DNA of 64,000 bases from Lichenicoccus sp965277665 (GTDB lineage Bacteria > Pseudomonadota > Alphaproteobacteria > Acetobacterales > Acetobacteraceae), in the NCBI RefSeq assembly GCF_965277665.1, contig NZ_OZ255835.1, positions 930,001 to 994,000 on the forward strand. The letters are read 5' to 3'. Each line of letters starts with the position of its first letter. Position 1 is the first letter of the stretch. A model generated the notes under the pieces. It searched no databases, was not told where the DNA came from, and was given only the letters and a program-made list of their open reading frames with translations. The position numbers and the translations under genes are program-made. This document shows, one piece after another, positions 17,843 to 25,542 of this stretch.

Positions 17843-18981
17843 GCAGACGACCGCGACGCCCGCACGACAAGCCGCGCCAGCAGCGCCCGGCTGCTCTGGA
17901 TGCGTCCAAGCTGCACCAGGCGCAGCAGCAGAGCTTTCGGCGCCGTTGCGACGGCAAGGAACCAGAGCGCCCACAGCAGCCGCCCGCTCGGCGTCAGCCC
18001 GTCCGCCCGCGCCGCCGCCCGCAGACCGAGCCAAAGCAAGCGCCCCGCTGTGTCATCCTCGATCGGATGCTCCTCGCGGCGCAGCCGGAACGACAGCAGC
18101 CTGACCTCGATCCATTGCGGCACCAGCCGGTCGTTGTACGACCCGACTTGCAGGCCCCGGCTTGCCGCCACCTCGGCAAACTTTGTGTGCAGGTCGCAAT
18201 CGAACCGCACGTTGCGCGTGTAGCCGGCGAGGTTGACCTGCTTCGAGGAGGAGGCCCAGAGATTGCTGCCATGCACCCGGTAGGCGCCAAGCCGCCGCGG
18301 CAATGTCTCGACGTCGCCGAACAACGGCGCCAGCTTGTTCACGTAGCCGTCCGGCGCTTTCCAGATACGCGGGTGCGGCACCGGCATGACCGAGAGCAGA
18401 TAGTCGCGTGCGTAGGCGTTTCCGGTCGAGACCGGCCACGGATAGTAGCCGCTGGCAATCGACCTGCGGCGGATCTCGCTGGCGTCCAGCGCGGACGAGT
18501 AGGCCGGAAACGGCATGTTCAGGTCGAGGCCCGCTGCATCGATGGTGTCGAGCCGGAACTGCACCTTCGACAAGCCGGGCCGCCAGGCCGACAGCACCGA
18601 GGCCAGGCATTCAGGATACAACACGTCGTCGGCGTCCACGAACAGCACGAGGTCACCGCGGCTCGCCGCGAAGCCCGCGTTGAAGGCCTTCACGTGGCCA
18701 AGGTTGTCCTGTTGGACAGTTATGATCCGGTCACCGTAGGACGTCAGGATATCCGCGGAGCCATCGGTCGAGCCGTCATCGACGGCAATGATTTCGACCG
18801 GAAGATGCGACTGCGCGAGGATGCTCTCGATGCAGGTGCGCAGGAATTGCCCGTAATTGTGGTTGATGATGACGACAGTGACGAGAACGCCTGCCTGTCG
18901 ATCACCCATGTCCCGAACGTTGCCGACTTCCATCACTGTTGGAAATACCGCGGCTCGTCCCTGGCTCCAAGTGCCGATCAT
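17839..18981 (-). CDS. Glycosyltransferase family 2, paralogue of the 6968 gene
   Basis: The 380-residue frame contains VTVVIINHNYGQFL, IIAVDDGSTDGSADIL, the metal site LVLFVDADDVLYP and a C-terminal hydrophobic region (LWFLAVATAPKALLL). Layout matches the GT2 at 6968-8050. The start is uncertain: ATG at 18981 overlaps the permease stop by ATGA, while later ATGs at 18933 and 18909 sit nearer to the conserved core. If 18981 is used, the enzyme is translationally coupled to the nucleoside-type permease operon, which is unusual. Confidence 0.85.
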   Translation of the reverse strand: MIGTWSQGRAAVFPTVMEVGNVRDMGDRQAGVLVTVVIINHNYGQFLRTCIESILAQSHLPVEIIAVDDGSTDGSADILTSYGDRIITVQQDNLGHVKAFNAGFAASRGDLVLFVDADDVLYPECLASVLSAWRPGLSKVQFRLDTIDAAGLDLNMPFPAYSSALDASEIRRRSIASGYYPWPVSTGNAYARDYLLSVMPVPHPRIWKAPDGYVNKLAPLFGDVETLPRRLGAYRVHGSNLWASSSKQVNLAGYTRNVRFDCDLHTKFAEVAASRGLQVGSYNDRLVPQWIEVRLLSFRLRREEHPIEDDTAGRLLWLGLRAAARADGLTPSGRLLWALWFLAVATAPKALLLRLVQLGRIQSSRALLARLVVRASRSSA

Positions 18982-19889
18982 CCGACGTCGCCATCGCTAT
19001 ACGGCCGCCCGATCGCCGCCGGCAGCTGCGCCGAGCGGCCCACCAGCGCCAGCACCGCCAGCGCCGCAAGGTACGGCGTCATCTGCAGCAGGTAGGGGTT
19101 CAATCCCGCCCCCGCCGCCTCAAGATGCAACTCCAGCGCCTCGGCGCCGCCGAACATCAGGCAGGCCAGCGCGGCCCCGAACGGGGTCCAGCGGCCGACG
19201 ATCAGTGCTGCGAGCGCCAGGTAGCCGCGGCCGCCGGTCATCCCCTCGGTGAAGCTGCCGACCTGCTGCAGCGACAGCACCGCGCCGCCGAGGCCGGCGA
19301 TCATCGCGCCCGCCACCACCGCCCGCTCGCGCACCCGGCGCGGATCGGCGCCGGCGGCTCTCGCGGCCACAGGGTTCTCCCCGGTGGCGCGCAGCGTCAG
19401 CCCGATCGCGCTGTGACGCAGGAACCAGGTCAGCGCGATGCAGCCGGCCAGCCCGAGCCAGGTCAGCGGCGGCTGCACGAACAGCGGTCCCAGCAACGGC
19501 AGCCGGCCCAAGCCGGGCACCGTCCAGGCCGCGAGCGGCACCCAGTGCATCGCCTCGCCACCAGCCTGCGACATCAGGCGCAGCAGCATGCCGGTGGCGC
19601 CGAGGGCCACGATGTTGGCGGACAGCCCGGTCACCATGTTGTCGGCGCGGCATCGCACCGCGACCCATGCCACCATCACCCCGATCAACCCGCCGCCGAG
19701 CATGGCGCAGAGCAGGCCGATCGCAGCGCTGCCGGTCGCGCACGCCCCGAACAGGCCGGCGAACGCGCCCGCCAGCATCATGCCCTCGAGTCCGACCGCG
19801 AACACGCCGGCACGTTCCGACAGCAAGCCGCCGAGCGCTGCCAGCAGCAGCGGCGTGCCGATCCGGATCGAAGCCGCGAGCAGGTCCAT
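18978..19889 (-). CDS. BMP-family ABC importer permease, second subunit (NupQ/YufQ-like)
   Basis: A 303-residue inner-membrane permease with about eight hydrophobic segments. ERAGVFAVGLEGMMLAGAF, TGLSANIVALG and LRATGENPVAARAAGAD are the permease signatures of the nucleoside/BMP group. With the upstream permease it forms the channel. It starts 9 bases after the upstream stop. Its stop overlaps a glycosyltransferase start. The likely substrate is a purine nucleoside or similar, by family only. Confidence 0.9.
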   Translation of the reverse strand: MDLLAASIRIGTPLLLAALGGLLSERAGVFAVGLEGMMLAGAFAGLFGACATGSAAIGLLCAMLGGGLIGVMVAWVAVRCRADNMVTGLSANIVALGATGMLLRLMSQAGGEAMHWVPLAAWTVPGLGRLPLLGPLFVQPPLTWLGLAGCIALTWFLRHSAIGLTLRATGENPVAARAAGADPRRVRERAVVAGAMIAGLGGAVLSLQQVGSFTEGMTGGRGYLALAALIVGRWTPFGAALACLMFGGAEALELHLEAAGAGLNPYLLQMTPYLAALAVLALVGRSAQLPAAIGRPYSDGDVG

Positions 19890-19898
19890 CCGGCGGCC

Positions 19899-20921
19899 TC
19901 AGCGCCTGGCGCGATGCGCGGTCGCGGCCAGGACATAGAGCACGGTCAGTCCCTCCAGCACCGTCACCATTGAGGTCGGCACCCCGACCTCGCGTTGCAT
20001 GGACTGCGCGCCTGCCTCCATGAAGCCCACGAACAGCGCCGCCGGCACCACCAGCACCGGTTCGAGCAGGCCGAGCAGCGCCACCGTCACCGCGCGAAAG
20101 CCGAAGCCGTTGGAAAAGCCCTCGACCAGCCGCCGGTGCAGCCCGAGGATCTCGGTCGCACCCGCGAGCCCGGCGAGGGCACCTGCCAGCAGCATCGCCA
20201 GCATCGTCAGCACCGGCAGCCGGAAGCCGGCATAGCGGGCGGCGGAGCGCGAGGCGCCGAGCACCCGCAATCCGAAGCCGAACCGGGTGCGCCACAGCAG
20301 GGCGGTCCCGCCCGCCGCCGCCAGCAGGGCCAGCGGAAAGCCCAGATGCACGCCCAGCAGCGGCAGCCGGGGCAGGCGTGCCGTGAGCGGGATCGGCGGG
20401 GACTGCAGGAAGCCGGCGCCGGCCTGTCCGAGCGGGCCGGCCAGCAGGAACTGCACCAGCAGCAGCGCCACGAAATTCAGCAGCAGGGTCGCCAGCACCT
20501 CGTGCACGCCGCGGACCAGATGCAGCAGCGCCGCCAGCCCGGACCACAGTGCGCCGGCCAGCGCGCCCGCGAGCAGTGCCAGCGTGATCGCCGCGATCGG
20601 CCCGCTGGCCGGCGCCCCCAGCGCCGCGGCGGTCGCCCCCAGGCCGCCGGCGGCGATCTGCCCTTCGGCACCGATATTGATGATGCCGGCGCGAAAGCAC
20701 AGCGCGACGCCGACGCCCGCCAGCAGATACGGCGTGCTGCGATCGAGCCCCGCGCCGATGCGGCTGCGCGAGCCGAACGCGCCCGACGCCAGCGCCTGCA
20801 GGGCCGCGACCGGATCATGGCCCGACAGCACCACCAGCAGCGCCGCACTCAGGCCCGTCAGCAGCGCCGCCAGGCCCAGCCGTGCCCCCAGCGTCTGCAG
20901 CGCACTGCCCGGCGCGCTCAC
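19899..20921 (-). CDS. BMP-family ABC importer permease, first subunit (NupP/YufP-like)
   Basis: A 340-residue polytopic permease starting at GTG (20921), which overlaps the ATPase stop by GTGA. Family segments include FRAGIINIGAEGQIAAGGL (about residue 80), VHEVLATLLLNF and RFGFGLRVLGASRSAARYAG. It pairs with the downstream permease. An open frame extends much further upstream, but it overlaps the ATPase gene and has no conserved content, so the GTG is preferred. Confidence 0.9.
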   Translation of the reverse strand: MSAPGSALQTLGARLGLAALLTGLSAALLVVLSGHDPVAALQALASGAFGSRSRIGAGLDRSTPYLLAGVGVALCFRAGIINIGAEGQIAAGGLGATAAALGAPASGPIAAITLALLAGALAGALWSGLAALLHLVRGVHEVLATLLLNFVALLLVQFLLAGPLGQAGAGFLQSPPIPLTARLPRLPLLGVHLGFPLALLAAAGGTALLWRTRFGFGLRVLGASRSAARYAGFRLPVLTMLAMLLAGALAGLAGATEILGLHRRLVEGFSNGFGFRAVTVALLGLLEPVLVVPAALFVGFMEAGAQSMQREVGVPTSMVTVLEGLTVLYVLAATAHRARR

Positions 20922-22414
20922 GCCGAGCCGCCCGCCATCCACAGCCCGAGCTGGTCCAGGCGGGCGTCGGCGCGGCTGGTGATGCCGGCGATGCCGCCTG
21001 CGAACAGCACCGCGATGCGGTCGGACACCGACAGGACCTCGTCGAGGTCGGAGGCCACGTAGAGGATCGCGGCGCCGGCGTCGCGCAGGCGCGCGACCTG
21101 CTGCAGGACGAAGCCGGCGGCTCCCGGATCCAGTCCCCAGGTCGGCTGGTGCGCGACCAGCACGCCGGGCGCGCGCTCGATCTCCCGCGCCAGCACGATC
21201 TTCTGCTGGTTGCCGCCGGAGAGCGTCGCCGCCGCGACCTGCGGTCCTGGGGCGCGTATGTCGTAGTCGCGCATCAACCGCGTGGCATGCCGGGCCAGCC
21301 GGCCGCCCTGCCGCTGCGTGCGGCCGTCCTGCCGCAGCGCCAGGTTCTCGGCGATGCTCATGGCGCGGACGAGCGCCGTGTGCGCGCGGTCGGCCGGGCA
21401 AAACGCGAGGCCGGCGCGAAGCCGCGCGGTGACCGAGGCGAGTGTCACGTCGCGCCCGTCCAGCGTGATCCGGCCCGCCGCCGGACGCTGCAGTCCGGCC
21501 AGGCTGTCCACCAGCTCGATCTGGCCGTTGCCGTCGACGCCGGCGACCCCGAGCACCTCGCCGGCGCGTATGTCGAAGGTCAGGCCCCGCAAGGCGATGC
21601 CGCCGCGCGCGCCACCATGCAGGTCCTGCACCGACAACCGCACGGCGCCGGGGGATGCCGGACCGGCCGGAACGGTTGCTTCCGGTCTCCCGGGCCCGAG
21701 CATGGCGGCGGCGAGGCTGGCCCGGGTCGCGGCCGCCACCGGCAGTTGCGCCACCACGCGACCGGCGCGCAGCACCACGACGTCGTCGCACACCGCCAGC
21801 ACTTCCGGCAGCTTGTGGCTGATCAGCACGATGCCGGTGCCGTCCCGTCGCAGCCGGCGCAGCACGCCGAGCAGGCCCTCCACCTCGGCCGGCGCGAGGT
21901 TCGAGGTCGGCTCGTCGAGGATCAGCAGATCGGCGCCGCGCAGGATCGCCTTGAGGATCTCCACGCGCTGCCGCCGGCCCAGCGGCAGGTCGCGCACCCG
22001 GGCGCCGGGATCGACGTCCAGGCCGTAGCGCGCACCGGTCTCGACGATCATGCGGCCGATTTCGCGCCGCCGCAGCACCCGTCCGGCGCGCGGCCAGCCG
22101 AGCATGACATTCTCCAGCACGGTCATCGCCTCGACCAGGGTGAAATGCTGGTGGATCATGCCCAGCCCGGCCTGCATCGCCAGCGCCGGCGTATGGCCGG
22201 ACAGCTCGCCGCCCTTGAAGACGATGCCGCCCGCATCCGGCCGCAGCATGCCGAACAGGATACGCATGAGCGTGCTCTTGCCGGAGCCGTTCTCGCCGAG
22301 CAGGCCGACGATCTGCCCGGCGCGCACGTCGAGGTCGACAGCGTCGAGCGCGGTCAGCGTGCCGAAGCGCCGCACGATGCCGCGCATCTGCAGCATCGGC
22401 GTGGCAGTCGTCAT
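20918..22414 (-). CDS. BMP-family ABC importer ATPase with two nucleotide-binding domains
   Basis: A 498-residue duplicated ATPase. The first half has Walker A LLGENGSGKST, a degenerate signature LPLGRRQR and Walker B LLILDEPTSNL. The second half has a weakened Walker A GVDGNGQIEL that lacks the lysine, but a good signature LSGGNQQK. This split is normal for the sugar/nucleoside double-ATPase group, where only one site hydrolyses. It powers the two permeases encoded next. It follows the binding-protein gene by 32 bases. Confidence 0.92.
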   Translation of the reverse strand: MTTATPMLQMRGIVRRFGTLTALDAVDLDVRAGQIVGLLGENGSGKSTLMRILFGMLRPDAGGIVFKGGELSGHTPALAMQAGLGMIHQHFTLVEAMTVLENVMLGWPRAGRVLRRREIGRMIVETGARYGLDVDPGARVRDLPLGRRQRVEILKAILRGADLLILDEPTSNLAPAEVEGLLGVLRRLRRDGTGIVLISHKLPEVLAVCDDVVVLRAGRVVAQLPVAAATRASLAAAMLGPGRPEATVPAGPASPGAVRLSVQDLHGGARGGIALRGLTFDIRAGEVLGVAGVDGNGQIELVDSLAGLQRPAAGRITLDGRDVTLASVTARLRAGLAFCPADRAHTALVRAMSIAENLALRQDGRTQRQGGRLARHATRLMRDYDIRAPGPQVAAATLSGGNQQKIVLAREIERAPGVLVAHQPTWGLDPGAAGFVLQQVARLRDAGAAILYVASDLDEVLSVSDRIAVLFAGGIAGITSRADARLDQLGLWMAGGSA

Positions 22415-22446
22415 GCTTGCACCGGCTTGATCACACCCGGGCGCCG

Positions 22447-23469
22447 TCAGCCTCCGGCGCGGGCATCGCTGCGCGTCGGCCGCACCGACAGCGCGCCGGA
22501 CGCGAACTGCTGCTCGGCATGGCGCAGCTCCGCCACCACGGAGGCCGGCACCACGGGATTGAATTCCTGACCGGATGCGTACTGCAGAGAGGCGCCGGCG
22601 ACCGGCTTCGTGTCGTAGCCGTATTGCACGAAGCGGCCGGAGAGCCTGCCCGCCCGCACGTCATCGGCGACGGTGCCGAACATCGCCGGCCAGTCCTCGA
22701 TGATGCTGGTCAGGACAGCGCGCGGCGCCGATTTCGCATCGTCCAGCGATCGCCCGGTGACATAGACGCCTTTTTCTCTGGCGGCTTCCACCAGGCCGGA
22801 TTGTGCCGCGTTCAGCTTGCCGGTCAGCACGTCGACGCCGGTGTTGATCAGCGCGAGCGCCGCCTCCTTTGCCGAGGCCGCATCCTCCATGTCGCGGACG
22901 TAGAGGATGCTGACGCGGGCGCCGGCGCGCGTGGCGCAGATGCGGAACCCCCCGGCCTGGGCTGTGATGTTCGGAACCCCTTCCAATCCGTACACGCCGG
23001 CGACCTTGCCGCTCCGGCTCATGCGCGCGGCCAGGATGCCGAGCTCGCAGCCGAATTGCGCATTGTTCCAGTCGATCGACATCACGTTCGGCGGAGCGCC
23101 TTCGTTGCCCGACGTCACGATGAACTGCGTGTGCGGGAAGTCGGCGGCGATATCCTCCATCGAGGACATGAACCGTCCGGAGTGACCGATGACGATCGAG
23201 GTGCCGCGTCCGGCATAGTCGCGCAGCGCCTGTTCCTCGTCGGCGTCCGCGACATTCTCGGAGTAGGCGATGGCATAGCCGTGCGTCTTCAGGCTCTGCA
23301 GGATCGCGTAGCCGAGCGCGTTCCAGCTATGGTCGTTGATGCTGCCCGGCAGCAGGATGGCCGCCTTCGCGGCCGGAGCCGCCCTGGCACCACCGCTGCC
23401 CATGGGGGTGACACATACGAGGAGCGCGATCAGGACACCGCCCAGCGTCCGCCTCAAATCCAGCATCAT
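22447..23469 (-). CDS. BMP-family substrate-binding protein (BmpA-like)
   Basis: A 340-residue periplasmic binding protein. It has an N-terminal hydrophobic signal (GGVLIALLVCVTPMGSGG, cleavage likely near ARA-AP). The mature part opens with AAILLPGSINDHSWNALGY and continues with VIGHSGRFMSSMEDIAADFP and the hinge region GVYGLEGVPNITAQAGGF. No lipobox cysteine is seen, so it is probably soluble. Two adjacent ATGs (23464 and 23467) follow a GGGAAG ribosome site; the outer is used. It delivers nucleoside-like ligand to the permeases; the ligand is inferred. Confidence 0.9.
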   Translation of the reverse strand: MMLDLRRTLGGVLIALLVCVTPMGSGGARAAPAAKAAILLPGSINDHSWNALGYAILQSLKTHGYAIAYSENVADADEEQALRDYAGRGTSIVIGHSGRFMSSMEDIAADFPHTQFIVTSGNEGAPPNVMSIDWNNAQFGCELGILAARMSRSGKVAGVYGLEGVPNITAQAGGFRICATRAGARVSILYVRDMEDAASAKEAALALINTGVDVLTGKLNAAQSGLVEAAREKGVYVTGRSLDDAKSAPRAVLTSIIEDWPAMFGTVADDVRAGRLSGRFVQYGYDTKPVAGASLQYASGQEFNPVVPASVVAELRHAEQQFASGALSVRPTRSDARAGG

Positions 23470-23519
23470 CTCGTCGTCTTCCCGTAGCCGGGAGCATCCG
23501 AGCAAGAGCCGTGCCGCGA

Positions 23520-24281
23520 TTACGTTTCGGGCCGGGTCAGCCTGATCCGGAGCGGCACGCGCCCCGGCACGGCGAGCCAGCTTCGCATCGCGTCCGCGTC
23601 CTCGAAGCGGCCGGCTGCCGGCAATGGCCGCGCCTCGGCGACGACGACGATCTCCGCCGCGCGGAACGGCCAGGGCGACAGGGTGAACCTCGATCCGTCC
23701 GCGCTCTGGGCCTGCAACCGCAGCTGCCGTATCCCGCCGTCGGGGTCCGGCGCCGCGACATCGAGCGGCACTGCCAGCTCGCCGCACAAGCCGAGCGACA
23801 AGCTGTCGACGCAGGCCAGCAGGAGCGTGTCGCGCTGCAACGCCGCCGGCTCAAGCCCCAGGGCCTGCGTCCAGGCCGCCTCGACCGGCGCCTGTGTCTC
23901 CAGGTAGCGGGTTGCGGCGTCCGCATCCGCCTGCGACAGACGGTGGCGATCGGTGAAGCGGCGGTAGATCACGCCGCCATGCCGCGAGATCAGCAGCGCG
24001 ACCCGCGTGCCCCAGGCCGCGAGCGCGCGCTCGACGCCGCGCCTCCACATCGGCGCGTGGATCGCAGCCCCGACATCGCGGAACAGGTAAGGCCGGCCGG
24101 TCCGCGGGTCGAAACCGGGGTCGGCCTCCCAGTCCAGCCAGCCGATATCGTGCTGCTCCGCCGCGAGCTGCAGGGCCTCGTCGACATCGCCTGCCCAGGC
24201 CCGCAGCAACTGGCCCGAGATCCAGGCATGCGCGGGCTGGCTGATGGCCAGCGCGGGAGAGGGGGCTTGACGGAACAGCAT
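23520..24281 (-). CDS. DUF3891 family protein, HD-like
   Basis: A 253-residue protein of the DUF3891 family. Near residue 45 it has AEQHDIGWLDWE, then LISRHGGVIYRRF (about 108) and a late LACVDSLSLGLCGE. The histidine and aspartate spacing is reminiscent of HD-type hydrolases, but activity is unproven. It has no signal peptide. It lies 50 bases upstream of the binding-protein gene on the same strand and is probably the first gene of that operon. A promoter-like region with GTAACGATA lies upstream. Confidence 0.78.
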   Translation of the reverse strand: MLFRQAPSPALAISQPAHAWISGQLLRAWAGDVDEALQLAAEQHDIGWLDWEADPGFDPRTGRPYLFRDVGAAIHAPMWRRGVERALAAWGTRVALLISRHGGVIYRRFTDRHRLSQADADAATRYLETQAPVEAAWTQALGLEPAALQRDTLLLACVDSLSLGLCGELAVPLDVAAPDPDGGIRQLRLQAQSADGSRFTLSPWPFRAAEIVVVAEARPLPAAGRFEDADAMRSWLAVPGRVPLRIRLTRPET

Positions 24282-24323
24282 GCGGGCGAGCCTAGACCGT
24301 GCCGTCGCCGCTGCAAAACCGCC

Positions 24324-24352
24324 GGCCGGTATCGTTACGATAACAGACAAAA
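24324..24352 (-). promoter_or_regulatory. Shared upstream motif (TTGTCTGT...GTAACGA), copy 1
   Basis: The minus strand reads TTTTGTCTGTTATCGTAACGA within the gap between the divergent DUF3891 gene and a small gene. Its core TATCG-TTA-CGATA is an inverted repeat. A very similar TTGTCTGT...GTAACGA arrangement precedes the glycosidase gene near 40540. It may be a promoter or a regulator site for the operon. Confidence 0.3.
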
Positions 24353-24413
24353 CGCGCGGCCCGGAGGTTGGGACAGCGCATCATGCTGCTCCCAACCACA
24401 GACGGAGACTTGC

Positions 24414-24758
24414 ATGTCTGCCACGATGCCCACCAACATCTCGATCATCGAGAGCGGCGTGCTGACGTCGCTGCCCGGCCTCATCGGCATCGCCTTTGCC
24501 GGCAAGCTCGCGCCGGTCTCGGTCACGATCCAGAAGGAGATCGGCAGCGTCGACGTCTCCGTCGTGGCCGAGCTGGTCAAGCTGCAGGTGGCCCTCGACA
24601 CAATCGAGACCGGCAGCCCGCTTGTCGTCAGCTCGATCGTGGCCTTCCACCAGATCGCCACCGTGCTCGGCCTGGCGCTGCCCACCGAGGATGCGATCTT
24701 CCAGGGCGTGAAGGCGGCGGCCCACGACGTGCTCGAAAGTCTGCTCGCCACGTCATAG
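24414..24758 (+). CDS. Hypothetical small protein, 114 aa
   Basis: A small frame of 114 residues with GGAG ahead of the ATG at 24414. I do not recognise the family. It is rich in Ile, Val and Ala with a segment VLTSLPGLIGIAFAGKL near residues 16-32 that could be a weak membrane or packing helix. The rest is mildly hydrophobic and amphipathic. It lies between the divergent DUF3891 gene and a convergent 89-residue gene, so it is probably transcribed alone. Confidence 0.55.
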   Translation: MSATMPTNISIIESGVLTSLPGLIGIAFAGKLAPVSVTIQKEIGSVDVSVVAELVKLQVALDTIETGSPLVVSSIVAFHQIATVLGLALPTEDAIFQGVKAAAHDVLESLLATS

Positions 24759-24773
24759 CTGCGAGGGTGGTGG

Positions 24774-25043
24774 TCAGTGCGGCCTGATCACCACGGAGAT
24801 TGACGGCGCCAGCTTCTCCCAGCGGATCGGTGCATTGCGGGTGTTGGTCTCCACGCCGAAGCCCCAGACACCGATGCCGACGACGAGGATGGCGCCGAGC
24901 ACCGCATAGAACGCCACGCGGCGGGCGTGCCGACGCTCCCGGGCCTTGAAGCGGTCCTGTTCGGCATCGAGGAGGTCGTTGAAGGAGGCCGCTTGCGCCG
25001 CCGCGTCATGGCTGCGCGGGCGCACCGGCCGCGGGTGAGGCAT
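24774..25043 (-). CDS. Hypothetical small membrane protein, 89 aa
   Basis: An 89-residue protein with a basic N-terminal half (EQDRFKARERRHARR) followed by one hydrophobic helix (VAFYAVLGAILVVGIGVWGF, about residues 44-63) and a short tail. Topology suggests a single-pass inner-membrane protein with the basic part in the cytoplasm. Family is not recognised. It overlaps nothing and ends 15 bases from the convergent 114-residue gene. Confidence 0.55.
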   Translation of the reverse strand: MPHPRPVRPRSHDAAAQAASFNDLLDAEQDRFKARERRHARRVAFYAVLGAILVVGIGVWGFGVETNTRNAPIRWEKLAPSISVVIRPH

Positions 25044-25085
25044 CAGAGGGTCGTAGCCAGGATGGGCGGTGCGCGCAAACCGGGC

Positions 25086-25367
25086 TCAGGGCTTGACCTG
25101 CACACCCTTCCAGAAGGCCACCCGGTCGCGGATCTCGGCGGCCGCCGGCTTCGGCGCGTCGTAGTACCAGGCCGCGTTCTCGTTGCGCTTGCCGCCGACG
25201 TCGAGCGAGAGGTATCGCGCCGTGCCCTTCCACGGACAGACGCTGGTATGCGCGCTTGGAACCAGCACCTCCTCGCGCAGCGCGCTGCGCGGGAAGTACG
25301 CGTTGCCCTCGACGCTGACGACGTCCTCGCTCTCGGCGATGACCTGTCCGTTCCAGACTGCCTGCAT
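25086..25367 (-). CDS. DUF427 domain protein
   Basis: A 93-residue single-domain protein with the DUF427 pattern: WNGQVIAESEDVVSVEGNAY, then SVCPWKGTARYLSL and NENAAWYYDAPKPAA. The CPWKG and WYY segments are characteristic. Function is not established; these proteins are small, soluble beta-barrel-like folds. The ATG at 25367 is used; earlier in-frame codons add nonconserved residues. It lies 43 bases upstream of the small membrane-protein gene on the same strand, so they may be co-transcribed. Confidence 0.85.
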   Translation of the reverse strand: MQAVWNGQVIAESEDVVSVEGNAYFPRSALREEVLVPSAHTSVCPWKGTARYLSLDVGGKRNENAAWYYDAPKPAAAEIRDRVAFWKGVQVKP

Positions 25368-25542
25368 GATCCTGCTCTCCGTGCTGATGGTGGCATAACG
25401 CGACGCGCGCCGAGCCGTTGCGGCCGCCTCGTCCGGCCGTGCATCCGGGCGCATCCGGCGGCGCGTCTGGCATCCTGCCGCCCTTCATGGAAAGCTGATC
25501 GCCGCGCAGGCGAGGGGCGGGACACTGAACTGGACGCGCAAC

